Below are positions 25,823-33,398 of a stretch of 49,817 nucleotides of DNA, in pieces. The notes beneath the pieces are model-generated. The model saw only the letters and a list, made by a program, of their open reading frames with translations. It was not told where the DNA came from and did no database searches. The position numbers and the translations under genes were made by a program. Positions within the stretch are counted from its first letter, which is position 1. The number at the start of each line of letters is the position of its first letter. Origin of the DNA: Afipia birgiae 34632 (GTDB lineage Bacteria; Pseudomonadota; Alphaproteobacteria; Rhizobiales; Xanthobacteraceae); the NCBI RefSeq assembly GCF_000308295.2, contig NZ_HG326654.1, positions 66,782 to 116,598 on the forward strand, read 5' to 3'.

Positions 25823-26386
25823 ATGCTCTATGCCATCGACCTCCTGACTACGCGCCGGTCCATCAAGCCGATCGAGATGAGCGGCCCCGGCCCTTCGGCT
25901 GCGGAGTTAGAGAAAATCCTGACCGTCGGCGCGCGCGTGCCCGATCACGGCAAGATCGTGCCGTGGCGTTTCATCGTATTTGAAGGCGATGCAAGAACCC
26001 GCGCCGGCGAGATTTTCGCGAAGGTATTTCGCGCCAAGAACGTCACCGCGACGCCCGATCAGGTCGAGACCGAGAAGAAGCGTTTCACCCACGCGCCGCT
26101 CGTCATCGCTGTTGTGAGCAGGACGTCGAAGCATCCCAAGGTGCCAATGTGGGAGCAGGAACTGTCGGCCGGCGCCAGCGCCATGAACATCGTTCACGCC
26201 GCGCACGCGCTCGGCTATGTGGCGAACTGGCTGACAGGCTGGATGGCGTTCGACCGTGATGTGCTCACTGCACTGGGGCTGTCACCGGATGAAAAGCTCG
26301 CGGGCTTCATCCATATCGGCAGGGCCGAGCGGCCCACCGACGACCGGCCACGCCCCGCGCTCAGCGAGATCGTGACGCGGTTTTAG
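25823..26386 (+). CDS. Nitroreductase-family oxidoreductase (YdjA-like)
   Basis: A 187-aa FMN-dependent NAD(P)H oxidoreductase, expected to act as a dimer. Seen: LLTTRRSIKPIEMSGPGPSA at the N-terminus, VGARVPDHGKIVPWRFIVFE, and ASAMNIVHAAHALGYVANWL then TGW, the FMN-contacting parts of the YdjA group, which is shorter than the NfsB type. ATG 25823 is used because it gives the normal N-terminus of the family; no start has a good ribosome-binding site (25796 and 25751 are in frame). Physiological substrate unknown. Convergent with the gene at 26488. Confidence 0.88.
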   Translation: MLYAIDLLTTRRSIKPIEMSGPGPSAAELEKILTVGARVPDHGKIVPWRFIVFEGDARTRAGEIFAKVFRAKNVTATPDQVETEKKRFTHAPLVIAVVSRTSKHPKVPMWEQELSAGASAMNIVHAAHALGYVANWLTGWMAFDRDVLTALGLSPDEKLAGFIHIGRAERPTDDRPRPALSEIVTRF

Positions 26387-26487
26387 AATCCGCACAGCGC
26401 GCCGATGGAACCAATGTGCGCTTTGCGAAAATTCCAAGTCGTTTGATGGTTAGTGCGTCACAGAAACTATGACGGATTTATGCACGC

Positions 26488-27516
26488 CTATCGCGCGATG
26501 ACTTCGACTTCGCCATCGACACCGTTGCTGACGTTGAACGGGCGCTCGAACACCTTGCCTTCGTTCTTTGCGATCACGCGATATTCGCCTTCCGAGAGGA
26601 TAACCTTCGGAAACGCGCCGTTGTATTCCTTGATGACGTCGCCGGCGGGCGTGATGACCGACCATGCGGTGTTGGCGAGCGCTTCGCCGCCCTTGTCGCT
26701 CACGAGCTTGAGCGTGATGACGGCCGCGCGATGGGTCACGGTGACGTCGGTCAGCTTGCCTGCCTGCACGCGAATGTCCGAGCGCACCACCGAGTTCGCG
26801 TCGCCGTAGTTCGAGATGATGTAGTAGGTGCCGTCCGGCACCAGCATCACATCGCCCGCGGCGACGTTCTGCGCCAGCGGCGCGCGCTCGCCCACTTCGA
26901 ACTGGCTGCCCTTGTAGATCGAGAACGTGATCTGTCCCTGCGGGATCTTGGTGGTGCCGACGCGGCCCTCGATGCGCAGGCCGCCTGCAGGAAGATCGAA
27001 CTGCTCTCGCACCGTCTCGTTGCGCAGCGTCACCGGGCGAACCGCGCTCACCAGACCGAGCGAGGCGTGAACGACATAGCCGCCGGGAGCCAGAACGATG
27101 TTCGGGGTTGGGTTGCGGTCTTCTCGCACGAGCTGGAAAGCGCCGCTCGCATCGGGCTTGTCGGAGTAGACGCGCCACACCACACCGCTGCTGACGGGCG
27201 GCAGATCCTTTCCGAATCGTGCGGTCAGCGCGAGGACACCTTGCGCCGGCGTCGGCGCAGGCTGCGGCGGCAGCGCAGTGGTAACCGGCGGCTGCGTCAG
27301 GGTTGCGGGAAATCCCGGTGCTGCGGCAGGCCCGGACGGCGGCGCGAGGCTGATCGCGGGGCCCGATGGCGTCGGCGTTTCGGGAACATTGGCCGGAGGA
27401 ATTGGCGGCGGCGCGTCGCCGACGAACTGGGCGGCCGCAGGCTGCGAGACCACAATCGCAAGCAGACACGCCAGCACGCGCATCCATGCCAGTGCGCGAC
27501 GACGCAAAGGATCCAT
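26488..27516 (-). CDS. Periplasmic protein with Pro-rich linker and beta domains
   Basis: Unrecognised 342-aa exported protein. Seen: signal peptide (RRR then a hydrophobic run, about residues 1-30, cleavage AAA-Q), a Pro/Ala-rich linker (about 32-95), then three similar beta-rich stretches: VLALTARFGKDLPPVSSGVV, GLRIEGRVGTTKIPQGQITF and AVITLKLVSDKGGEALANTA, each followed by a strand with a GxY motif (PGGYVVHA, PDGTYYII, SEGEYRVI). That suggests tandem carboxypeptidase-regulatory or Ig-like domains. ATG 27516 is preferred over 27573, whose extra 19 residues are Arg-rich and unlike a signal peptide. The function is unknown. Confidence 0.7.
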   Translation of the reverse strand: MDPLRRRALAWMRVLACLLAIVVSQPAAAQFVGDAPPPIPPANVPETPTPSGPAISLAPPSGPAAAPGFPATLTQPPVTTALPPQPAPTPAQGVLALTARFGKDLPPVSSGVVWRVYSDKPDASGAFQLVREDRNPTPNIVLAPGGYVVHASLGLVSAVRPVTLRNETVREQFDLPAGGLRIEGRVGTTKIPQGQITFSIYKGSQFEVGERAPLAQNVAAGDVMLVPDGTYYIISNYGDANSVVRSDIRVQAGKLTDVTVTHRAAVITLKLVSDKGGEALANTAWSVITPAGDVIKEYNGAFPKVILSEGEYRVIAKNEGKVFERPFNVSNGVDGEVEVIAR

Positions 27517-27812
27517 GGAGCCTGTCCGCGCACCGCGGACGGTTGTCCTGCGGCTGTGTCCGGGGGCTGTCATGGCGGTGGTTTTTCACCGAAAACGAGG
27601 CAAATTCAAGCCTGACGACAGCCTTCTGGAGTTTTCCAGAGCCGCTATCCAGGGAATAGCGCCTTCTGCCCCGGCAGAAGCCGCGCTACAGTCACATTTC
27701 CTGATTACGCGAGACGCGTGCCGACAACACAATCACACCCAATTCGCGTTCTCATGACCAAATCCGGTCCAAGGCGACCGATTCGCTGTCATGGGGCTTC
27801 AGGAGACCGACG

Positions 27813-28853
27813 TTGCTCGAGAGTCTGATTGGATTTCGCCACAACGGTGCAAGGAACAAGATGAAGCTGGGGGCGGCAGTTGCGAAGAAGCCGACGATCG
27901 GGCTGGCGCTCGGAGGCGGCGCGGCGCGTGGGTTTGCCCATATCGGCATCCTGCGCACGCTTCTCGCCAACGGCATCGTCCCGGACATCGTGGTCGGCAC
28001 CTCCATCGGGGCGGTTGTCGGCGGTTCCTATGCCGCAGGACATCTCGACACGCTGGAAGCGTGGGCCAAGGGTCTGCTGCCGCGGAACATCTTCAGTTAC
28101 CTCGACATCCGCCTCAACGGCTCGGGCCTCATCGGCGGCAGCAAGCTCGCGGCCCAGCTCGAAGCGTCGTTCGGCGGCACCTACATCGACGAACTTCCGC
28201 TGAAGTTCGCCGCGGTCTCCACCGAGGTCAACACCGGGCACGAAATCTGGATCACCAACGGAAAGCTGGTCGATGCGGTGCGCGCATCCTACGCCCTGCC
28301 CGGGATCTTCGAGCCGGTGCTGATCGGCGAGCGATGGCTGGTGGACGGCGCGCTGGTCAATCCAGTGCCGGTATCGGCAGCGCGCGCGCTCGGCGCGGAA
28401 ATCGTGATCGCCTGCAACGTGTCCACCGACGTCTTCGGCCACGGCACCATTATCTCTGCGCACGGAAGGGTCGCGGAAGAACCCGCACCGCCGGCCGAAC
28501 CGGCCGTGCCGGAAAAGCGCGGCTTCGGAAAATTCTTCTCGGCCGAAAAAACCGTGAAGCGGGAATTCTTCGGCAGCGCCGGGCGTCCGGGAATTTCCAC
28601 GGTGATGGTCGAGGCCTTCAACATCATGCAGGACCGCATCACGCGCTCGCGCCTCGCGGGCGACCCCCCGGACGTGCTGATCTCGCCCCGCGTCGGCAAA
28701 GTCGGATGGTTCGACTTCCATCGCGCCGAGGAAATCATCAACCACGGCACGCGCGCAGCCGAACGCAACATTGAATCGATTCAGGAAGCGATCAAGCTGC
28801 TGACCCCGACGTCGAACCAGACGCCGGGCACGGCACAGCCGACGCAGCCTTGA
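27813..28853 (+). CDS. Patatin-like phospholipase (RssA type)
   Basis: Lipid acyl hydrolase with a Ser-Asp dyad, cytoplasmic or membrane-bound. Seen: oxyanion loop LALGGGAARGFAHIG (residues 31-45), nucleophile S64 in VVGTSIGAVVGG, and D178 in WLVDGALVNPVP, all canonical. The region about 225-260 is a Pro/Ala/Lys-rich insert, and the protein ends with a Thr/Pro tail; 346 aa. TTG 27813 has AGGAG 8 bases upstream; ATG 27861 (with AAGGA) would remove 16 residues and is nearly as good. The 296 bases before it (27517-27812) are the divergent promoter region shared with the periplasmic protein; no gene is seen there. Confidence 0.88.
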   Translation: MLESLIGFRHNGARNKMKLGAAVAKKPTIGLALGGGAARGFAHIGILRTLLANGIVPDIVVGTSIGAVVGGSYAAGHLDTLEAWAKGLLPRNIFSYLDIRLNGSGLIGGSKLAAQLEASFGGTYIDELPLKFAAVSTEVNTGHEIWITNGKLVDAVRASYALPGIFEPVLIGERWLVDGALVNPVPVSAARALGAEIVIACNVSTDVFGHGTIISAHGRVAEEPAPPAEPAVPEKRGFGKFFSAEKTVKREFFGSAGRPGISTVMVEAFNIMQDRITRSRLAGDPPDVLISPRVGKVGWFDFHRAEEIINHGTRAAERNIESIQEAIKLLTPTSNQTPGTAQPTQP

Positions 28854-28877
28854 CGGCTGCGTCTCGCAAGGAAGCTG

Positions 28878-29306
28878 TCAGGCCGTCTTGATATAGTCCT
28901 GCAGCGCTTCCTGCTCGCGCTCGTATTCTGCGACGCGCCACTTCACCACGTCGCCGATTGAAATCAGACCGACAATCCTGTCGTTCTCGACAACGGGCAG
29001 ATGCCTGAACTTTCCGGACGTCATGATTTCCATGATGGCGCCGACAGTGTCCGATTCATGACAGGTGATGACCTTCGACGTCATGACACTACGGACAGGT
29101 TCTTCGAGCACGGCCGCACCACGCTCGCCCAGCACGCGCACGACATCGCGCTCTGAAAGGATGCCTTCGATTTTCTGACCGCTCATCACCATGACGGCGC
29201 CGATGCGGCGCTCGGCGAGAATCTTGACTGCGGCCGAAAGCTTGGCGTCGGGCGATACGCTGATTACCTGGTGGCCCTTGCTACCCAGAACTGCTCGAAC
29301 TGTCAT
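28878..29306 (-). CDS. CBS-domain pair protein
   Basis: A 142-aa protein made only of two CBS domains (about residues 8-62 and 75-130), which bind adenosyl ligands such as AMP or NADH and sense energy state. Seen: VRAVLGSKGHQVISVSPDAK, GILSERDVVRVLGERG, VITCHESDTVGAIMEIMTSG and LPVVENDRIVGLISIGDVVK, each CBS half-motif in order. No partner domain is fused. ATG 29306 follows GGGAGG by 6 bases; an upstream ATG at 29339 has none. Convergent with the patatin gene. The target it regulates is unknown. Confidence 0.92.
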   Translation of the reverse strand: MTVRAVLGSKGHQVISVSPDAKLSAAVKILAERRIGAVMVMSGQKIEGILSERDVVRVLGERGAAVLEEPVRSVMTSKVITCHESDTVGAIMEIMTSGKFRHLPVVENDRIVGLISIGDVVKWRVAEYEREQEALQDYIKTA

Positions 29307-29506
29307 TGTAGCCTCCCGAAAATTCGACCACGCGATCATGCAGGCGCAGTTGTCAATTTTGCCGTCGAGTCAAACAACGTACCGTCTGATTGGTTTCGCG
29401 CGCGTCTCCCAAAATACCAGACCGGATGATGGAGCAAATACCACCGGCTCGCAAGGCGGCGCATGAGGCCGCATGGCTGCCCGCACTGCAGAAGATTAGA
29501 CGCAGG

Positions 29507-30277
29507 TCAGTCTGCCGCAGGCGGCGAAACGCCAGCCTTGTTGTCCTGCACGATGGCGCGCGGCACCGGATCGAACAATGAAAACAACAACAGGCCTGCG
29601 ACAAAACCGCCGATATGCGCCTGCCACGCGATACTCTGCGCGGACGCGCCGATGGCAATCGCACCGAGTCCCGTGATGATGTTGAGGCCGAACCAGACTG
29701 CAAGAAAGCCGAGCACGCTTGAGTTCTGCAACGACTTTATCAGCGAAAGCGCCGGCACCCGCGCCGCGGCCGCAGCATCGCCGCGCCGGAAAGACAGGAA
29801 ACTTCCGTACTGGAAAGCAAAGCGGATCGCCGCCGCCATCATGCCCGACACCGCTGCGGACGCACCTATCATCGGCGCGACCTCGTGCTGATGCGTCACC
29901 AGATGCGCGAACGCGCCCGCAATCGCGGTGACGGCGAAGAACGCGAAGAACCGCATCGTCCCGAACCGGCGCGCGACGGCGCTGCCGAACGGCAGCATCC
30001 ACAGCATGTTGAAGGCAATGTGGGTGATATCCGCATGCAGGAAGGCATAGGTCAGGAACGTCCAGATCTCCGCGCCGACACCGCCGGGAAACTGTCCGGC
30101 CAGCACCGATGCGTCGTAACGCGCGGGCACAAAGCCGAAGGTCCAGATCACTTCCTGATCGGTCGCAAGCGGCAACAGAGCGCGCAGGCCGTGGATGCCG
30201 GCCATAATGACGAGAACCGCCGTCATTCCGAACGGGATGGTGAGGATAGGTTCGCGGGGGGATTGAGGAGAGTCCAA
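29507..30277 (-). CDS. Rhomboid-family intramembrane serine protease
   Basis: Cuts transmembrane helices inside the inner membrane. Seen: about six helices, HADITHIAFNMLWMLPFG (residues 81-98, with N90), catalytic S140 in GASAAVSG and catalytic H221 in QAHIGGFVAG. The motif reads G-A-S-A where G-x-S-G is usual, so the residue after the nucleophile is Ala. TTG 30277 is the start that best matches expected length (256 aa); GTG 30361 would add 28 Arg-rich residues. No good ribosome-binding site fits either. The minus-strand terminator at 30361-30394 isolates it from upstream transcription. The substrate is unknown. Confidence 0.85.
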   Translation of the reverse strand: MDSPQSPREPILTIPFGMTAVLVIMAGIHGLRALLPLATDQEVIWTFGFVPARYDASVLAGQFPGGVGAEIWTFLTYAFLHADITHIAFNMLWMLPFGSAVARRFGTMRFFAFFAVTAIAGAFAHLVTHQHEVAPMIGASAAVSGMMAAAIRFAFQYGSFLSFRRGDAAAAARVPALSLIKSLQNSSVLGFLAVWFGLNIITGLGAIAIGASAQSIAWQAHIGGFVAGLLLFSLFDPVPRAIVQDNKAGVSPPAAD

Positions 30278-30360
30278 GGCGCACAATGTCCGAAGCGTGG
30301 GATACCTTCTGAGATAGGCGGCTTTGGCGGTGCGGTGCAAGCGGAAGGGCCAGCGCGGCA

Positions 30361-30394
30361 CAAAAGAAAAAGGGAGGGCTGAAGGCCCTCCCTT
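30361..30394 (-). terminator. Minus-strand terminator upstream of the rhomboid gene
   Basis: AAGGGAGGGC (30370-30379) and GCCCTCCCTT (30385-30394) form a perfect 10-bp stem; read on the minus strand it ends in CCCTTTTTCTTTTG. Nothing codes upstream on that strand, so it implies a leader or small RNA starting to the right. The 591 bases from 30278 to 30868 hold this terminator, two dispersed repeats and a CtrA box, but no gene that I can support. Confidence 0.7.
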
Positions 30395-30555
30395 GGTCGC
30401 GCCGGTCTTTTGTACGGTCTTTCGAGTGAGAGCGCTGCTTCACGCTCCGGGCATCCCCACCCCTCCCCGTACAATGACCAGATCGTTTTCCGCCGCCTGT
30501 CGTTCAACCTGAGTTCGTCGTGCCACTCGCCGATCCCTGGAGAAGACCGGCGACA
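30395..30555 (-). ncRNA. Possible small RNA or leader ending at the terminator
   Basis: Inferred only: a transcript must reach the terminator at 30361-30394 from the right. The segment contains, on the minus strand, the complement of ATCCCCACCCCTCCCCGT (30453-30470), which recurs exactly on the plus strand at 33242-33259. No promoter is certain. It could also be a leader of the rhomboid gene. Confidence 0.25.
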
Positions 30556-30607
30556 TAGCGCGTTTTCAAGCGAAGTGGGCACCGGTTCGCGTGAAGAAAA
30601 CGCGCTA
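30556..30607. repeat. Dispersed palindromic repeat, GCGTTTTC type
   Basis: TAGCGCGTTTTC (30556-30567) and GAAAACGCGCTA (30596-30607) are exact complements around an AAGTGGGCACCGG core. Related to the repeat 12 bases on and to 25653-25740. Confidence 0.7.
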
Positions 30608-30619
30608 ACGCATAAATCA

Positions 30620-30667
30620 GAGCGAATTCGAACGGAAAACCGGTTCCCACTTTTCCTGAATTCGCTC
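30620..30667. repeat. Dispersed palindromic repeat, GAGCGAATTC type
   Basis: GAGCGAATTC (30620-30629) and GAATTCGCTC (30658-30667) enclose AAACCGGTTCCCACTTTT, the same core as in the neighbouring repeat in the other orientation. Confidence 0.7.
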
Positions 30668-30714
30668 GAGTGGCTGGATACTAGCCGCCATACGCATATC
30701 CACGAAGCTCGTAG

Positions 30715-30729
30715 TTAATTTAACGTTAA
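30715..30729 (+). promoter_or_regulatory. CtrA-type box upstream of the PAS gene
   Basis: TTAA-TTTAACG-TTAA, exact in both half-sites (the base after it is T, not C). It lies 139 bases before the PAS-domain start at 30869. Confidence 0.5.
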
Positions 30730-30868
30730 TTTAGCAAACCAGCCCCGCTGGGCGCAGAATCCCGGTTCCGGCATAGACGCTGCACCTCAAGTCCCGCACA
30801 ACAGAAAGGGGCCTCGCGGTGCCTGAAATCGGGACAAATCTGTCCCGCTTCGTCCGCGGGATAGAGCG

Positions 30869-31435
30869 ATGAAGCATCCAGCAAGCCGGGAATTCTACGC
30901 CTATTGGGACGAAAAACGCGCCGGCGCTGCCGCGCCCGAACGGAGCGATCTGGCGCCCGATCAGGTCCGGCACCTGCTCGGCGACATCTTCGTCCTGTCC
31001 TGCGATGCCCTCGCCGAGTACCCGTTCCGGGTGGCCGGAACCCGGATGTGCGCTCTGCTGGGCCGCGACCTGAAAGGGCAGAGTTTCACCGACCTGTTCC
31101 GCGACGCCGATCGCGAAGAGATCAAGGACATCCTCGGGATCGTCGCGGAGGAAACCCAGGCCACCGTCGTCGGCGTGACTGCGCTGTCTCCGGATGCCGC
31201 CCGAATTCATCTCGAACTGCTGCTTTTGCCGTTCAGCGCCCGCTCCCACAGCCCCGTCAGCCTGACCGGATTGCTCGCTCCCCTCAGTCCCATCGAGGGA
31301 TCGCAGATCTATGGCACCCTGAAAGAGTTCAGCGTGACGTCCTGGCGTCATCTGCAGCAGGACCGCAACCGCCCGCGCGCGCTCCGGAGGTGGTCGCTGA
31401 TCCGCGGCCTCACCGTTTACGAAGGCCTGCGCTAG
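30869..31435 (+). CDS. PAS-domain protein (PAS_5 type)
   Basis: A 188-aa cytoplasmic protein with a single PAS-like domain of the PAS_5 family, whose members sense unknown signals. Seen: SREFYAYWDEKRAGAAAPER, then LAPDQVRHLLGDIFVLSCDA and YPFRVAGTRMCALLGRDLKG, followed by FTDLFRDADREEIKDIL, the usual order. No output domain. GGGATAGAGCG lies before the ATG, weakly ribosome-like. A CtrA-type box is upstream. Its TAG stop is also the first bases of an inverted-repeat element (31433-31513), so the element may have supplied or replaced the C-terminus. A PilZ gene follows on the same strand. Confidence 0.85.
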   Translation: MKHPASREFYAYWDEKRAGAAAPERSDLAPDQVRHLLGDIFVLSCDALAEYPFRVAGTRMCALLGRDLKGQSFTDLFRDADREEIKDILGIVAEETQATVVGVTALSPDAARIHLELLLLPFSARSHSPVSLTGLLAPLSPIEGSQIYGTLKEFSVTSWRHLQQDRNRPRALRRWSLIRGLTVYEGLR

Positions 31436-31513
31436 TGTCCCGTATCCGACGGTTCTGACATTCGTAAAAGTGCCTGCGAAAGTTCTGATACGAATGTCAG
31501 AACCAGATCACTG
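31433..31513. mobile_element. Short inverted-repeat element (MITE-like), copy 4
   Basis: Ends TAGTG (31433-31437) and CACTG (31509-31513); inner arms GGTTCTGACATTCGTA (31451-31466) and TACGAATGTCAGAACC (31489-31504) are exact complements. It shares the CATTCG-containing arm with copies 2 and 3. Its left end is the stop codon of the PAS gene. Confidence 0.6.
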
Positions 31514-31534
31514 GGGCGTCGCACTTCGTTAGGG

Positions 31535-31550
31535 CTAACGCATCGTTAAC
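31535..31550 (+). promoter_or_regulatory. CtrA-like box (one mismatch) before the PilZ gene
   Basis: CTAA-CGCATCG-TTAAC; one change from TTAA-N7-TTAAC. It lies 51 bases before the PilZ start, a distance suited to direct control. Confidence 0.45.
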
Positions 31551-31600
31551 CCAGACAGCCGTAAGGTCGATCATACCGAAAAACCGGTCGACCGGTGTTG

Positions 31601-32218
31601 ATGATGGCGTTGGTGCAAAGACAATCGATTCGTCCGTCCGCTCAGGAGCGGCGACGCTTTCAGCGCGTGAAGGTGCATTTGCTCGGCCGCTACATGCTGG
31701 CGGACCGGCGTGAGTTTCCGTGCCAGGTCATCAATATGTCTCCCGGCGGCCTCGCCATGCTGGCGCCCGGCATCGGCAATGTCGGCGAACGTGTCGTTGC
31801 CTATCTCGATCATATCGGCCGTGTCGAAGGCAAGATCACCCGCCTGCTCGACAACGGCTTCGCAATGACGGTCGGCGCGACACCCCGCAAGCGTGACAAA
31901 CTCGCCGCCCAGCTCACCTGGCTTGCCAACCGCCAGATCCTCAATCTGCCGGAAGACCGCCGCCACGACCGTATCGTGCCGCGCAACCCGATGTCGGTTC
32001 TCAAGTTCGACGATGGCCGGGCCATGGCCTGCCGGATCATGGACCTATCGCTGTCCGGCGCGGCCCTCGCCGCCGAAATCAAGCCGCTGGTCGGCGAACC
32101 GGTCACCCTCGGCCGCGTGCAGGCCCGGGTCGTCCGCCACCTCGAAGAAGGCTTCGCGATCGAGTTCGTTCACGCGCAGCTTCCCGAGACTGTCGAAGAC
32201 AACGTAAGCGCGCAGTAA
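31601..32218 (+). CDS. Tandem PilZ-domain protein, c-di-GMP receptor
   Basis: A 205-aa protein with two PilZ domains, receptors of the second messenger c-di-GMP that control motility or polysaccharide. Seen: domain 1 about residues 17-95 with RRRFQRVKV (R-x3-R type) and NMSPGGLAM (N-x-S-x2-G); domain 2 about 115-195 with EDRRHDRIVPRN and DLSLSGAAL (D-x-S-x2-G). Both c-di-GMP motifs are intact. Start: two adjacent ATGs (31601, 31604), no clear ribosome-binding site; GTG 31595 also in frame. Preceded by a CtrA-like box. The effector it acts on is not in the sequence. Confidence 0.92.
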   Translation: MMALVQRQSIRPSAQERRRFQRVKVHLLGRYMLADRREFPCQVINMSPGGLAMLAPGIGNVGERVVAYLDHIGRVEGKITRLLDNGFAMTVGATPRKRDKLAAQLTWLANRQILNLPEDRRHDRIVPRNPMSVLKFDDGRAMACRIMDLSLSGAALAAEIKPLVGEPVTLGRVQARVVRHLEEGFAIEFVHAQLPETVEDNVSAQ

Positions 32219-32256
32219 AGAGCCGCGGTTACCAGTTTCTGAGTTTTGAGGCCAAT

Positions 32257-32490
32257 CAGGGCGATACCCATATCCGGGTGTCGCCCTGACGCTGTTTGCG
32301 CGCCCGGTTTGACCGATCAGCCCTGGCCATTATATCGGAGAAATACCAGTCTTATCAGTATCTTATACTATAATAGATAAAATTTGAATCAATTGTCGAT
32401 ATTTCAAATTTTATGCTCATTTTACTCAAGTATATATCGAATTAGCCCCAGCTTTTACTTGTATTCGTTTTAATTGTACTTCGTCGACTT
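32257..32490. other. Hairpin followed by an AT-rich intergenic island
   Basis: At 32257-32287 CAGGGCGATACCC and GGGTGTCGCCCTG pair (one G-T) as a likely terminator of the PilZ gene, without a long T-run. From about 32340 to 32475 the DNA turns strikingly AT-rich (for example ACTATAATAGATAAAATTTG), unlike the rest of the window. It holds no gene. It precedes the BTLCP gene at 32548 and may hold its promoter or a nucleoid-protein site. Confidence 0.6.
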
Positions 32491-32547
32491 AGCCGCCGCG
32501 AAAATCCTTTGTGTGAAAAGTGGTCCCAACAAGAAACGGGGGCCACA

Positions 32548-33168
32548 ATGTTTTCAATTCGTGGACGGGGAGTCGGTCTGGCGGTTGCTGCCGGCCTGTT
32601 GGGAATGACGGTTGCGGCGCATGCCGCAGGCGAACGAGCGCTTTATGCCAGCCTGGGCGACACGACGCGTGCGCCGATCGGCTGGGTTGAATTCTGCAAC
32701 GACAATCCACGCGATTGCCGGGGCGGCGCGACGCAGGCCCGCGACATCGTGATGACGCAGGCGGCGTGGAAAGATCTGCTGCGGGTCAATCGCTGGGTCA
32801 ACGAGACCGTCAAGCCGATGACCGACATCGATCATTGGGGCGTCATCGAGAAGTGGTCGCTTCCGTCCGACGGATATGGCGACTGCGAGGACTATGTCCT
32901 GCTCAAGCGCAAGATGCTGATCGACGCCGGCTGGCCGCGCGAAGCGCTGCTGATCACGGTGGTGCGCGACAAGAAGGGCGAAGGCCACGCGGTGCTGACG
33001 GTGAAGTCCGACAAGGGCGAGTTCATCCTCGACAACCAGAACGAAGACGTCGTCGCCTGGACCGACACCGGCTATCGCTTCGTGAAGCGGCAGTCGCAGA
33101 CCGACGCCAACACCTGGGTTTCGCTTGGAGACTCGCGTCCAGCCGTTGCCACCGCAAGTTCACGCTGA
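32548..33168 (+). CDS. Periplasmic transglutaminase-like cysteine protease (BTLCP)
   Basis: A 206-aa exported papain-like protease of the BTLCP family, to which the biofilm protease LapG belongs. Seen: signal peptide (residues 1-27, cleavage AHA-A), catalytic triad C113 (YGDCEDYVLLK), H147 (GEGHAVLTV) and D162 (FILDNQNED), in order and spacing of the family; W82 (NRWVNETV) helps fix the fold. ATG 32548 follows GGGGG by 7 bases; an earlier GTG at 32509 lacks a signal peptide. No LapD-type receptor or large adhesin is in the window, so the substrate is open. A PilZ gene lies 330 bases upstream. Confidence 0.9.
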   Translation: MFSIRGRGVGLAVAAGLLGMTVAAHAAGERALYASLGDTTRAPIGWVEFCNDNPRDCRGGATQARDIVMTQAAWKDLLRVNRWVNETVKPMTDIDHWGVIEKWSLPSDGYGDCEDYVLLKRKMLIDAGWPREALLITVVRDKKGEGHAVLTVKSDKGEFILDNQNEDVVAWTDTGYRFVKRQSQTDANTWVSLGDSRPAVATASSR

Positions 33169-33170
33169 GA

Positions 33171-33313
33171 GTTGGAGCATGATCGAAACGTCATGCTCAA
33201 AATTGAATACTTGAAGAGATAGGAACCCACGACCCGGTCGTATCCCCACCCCTCCCCGTCCCAGACCGGTTCGTGCGCGGCCAGCTCTCCCCCAGGGCTG
33301 GCCGCAACTTTTT
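33171..33313 (+). ncRNA. Candidate small RNA with C-rich loop
   Basis: Intergenic stretch with a perfect hairpin GAGCATGA (33175-33182)/TCATGCTC, then ATCCCCACCCCTCCCCGT (33242-33259), then a terminator hairpin with loop TCTCCCCCAGG. C-rich unpaired segments of this kind resemble anti-Shine-Dalgarno motifs of alphaproteobacterial sRNAs. No promoter is proven; it could instead be the 3' UTR of the BTLCP gene, which ends at 33168. Confidence 0.35.
33277..33313 (+). terminator. Rho-independent terminator with CUCCCCC loop
   Basis: GCGGCCAGC (33277-33285) and GCTGGCCGC (33297-33305), 11-nt loop TCTCCCCCAGG, then AACTTTTTG. Confidence 0.85.
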
Positions 33314-33398
33314 GACGCGTCACAACGAACGAGACCATCTCGTCGGAACCAAGTCGCGTGCCCGGCTTTGACATAACGGTGCGACCTCGGAGGCGAGG

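Noticed and set aside
26450..27589. 379-codon minus-strand frame overlapping the periplasmic protein gene
   Set aside because: No signal peptide or domain; Arg-rich; the frame at 26488-27516 has a signal peptide and repeated beta domains.
30442..30556. 38-codon minus-strand frame MSPVFSRDRRVARR...
   Set aside because: No ribosome-binding site, start lies in the arm of a dispersed repeat, and the frame ends in the C-rich word.
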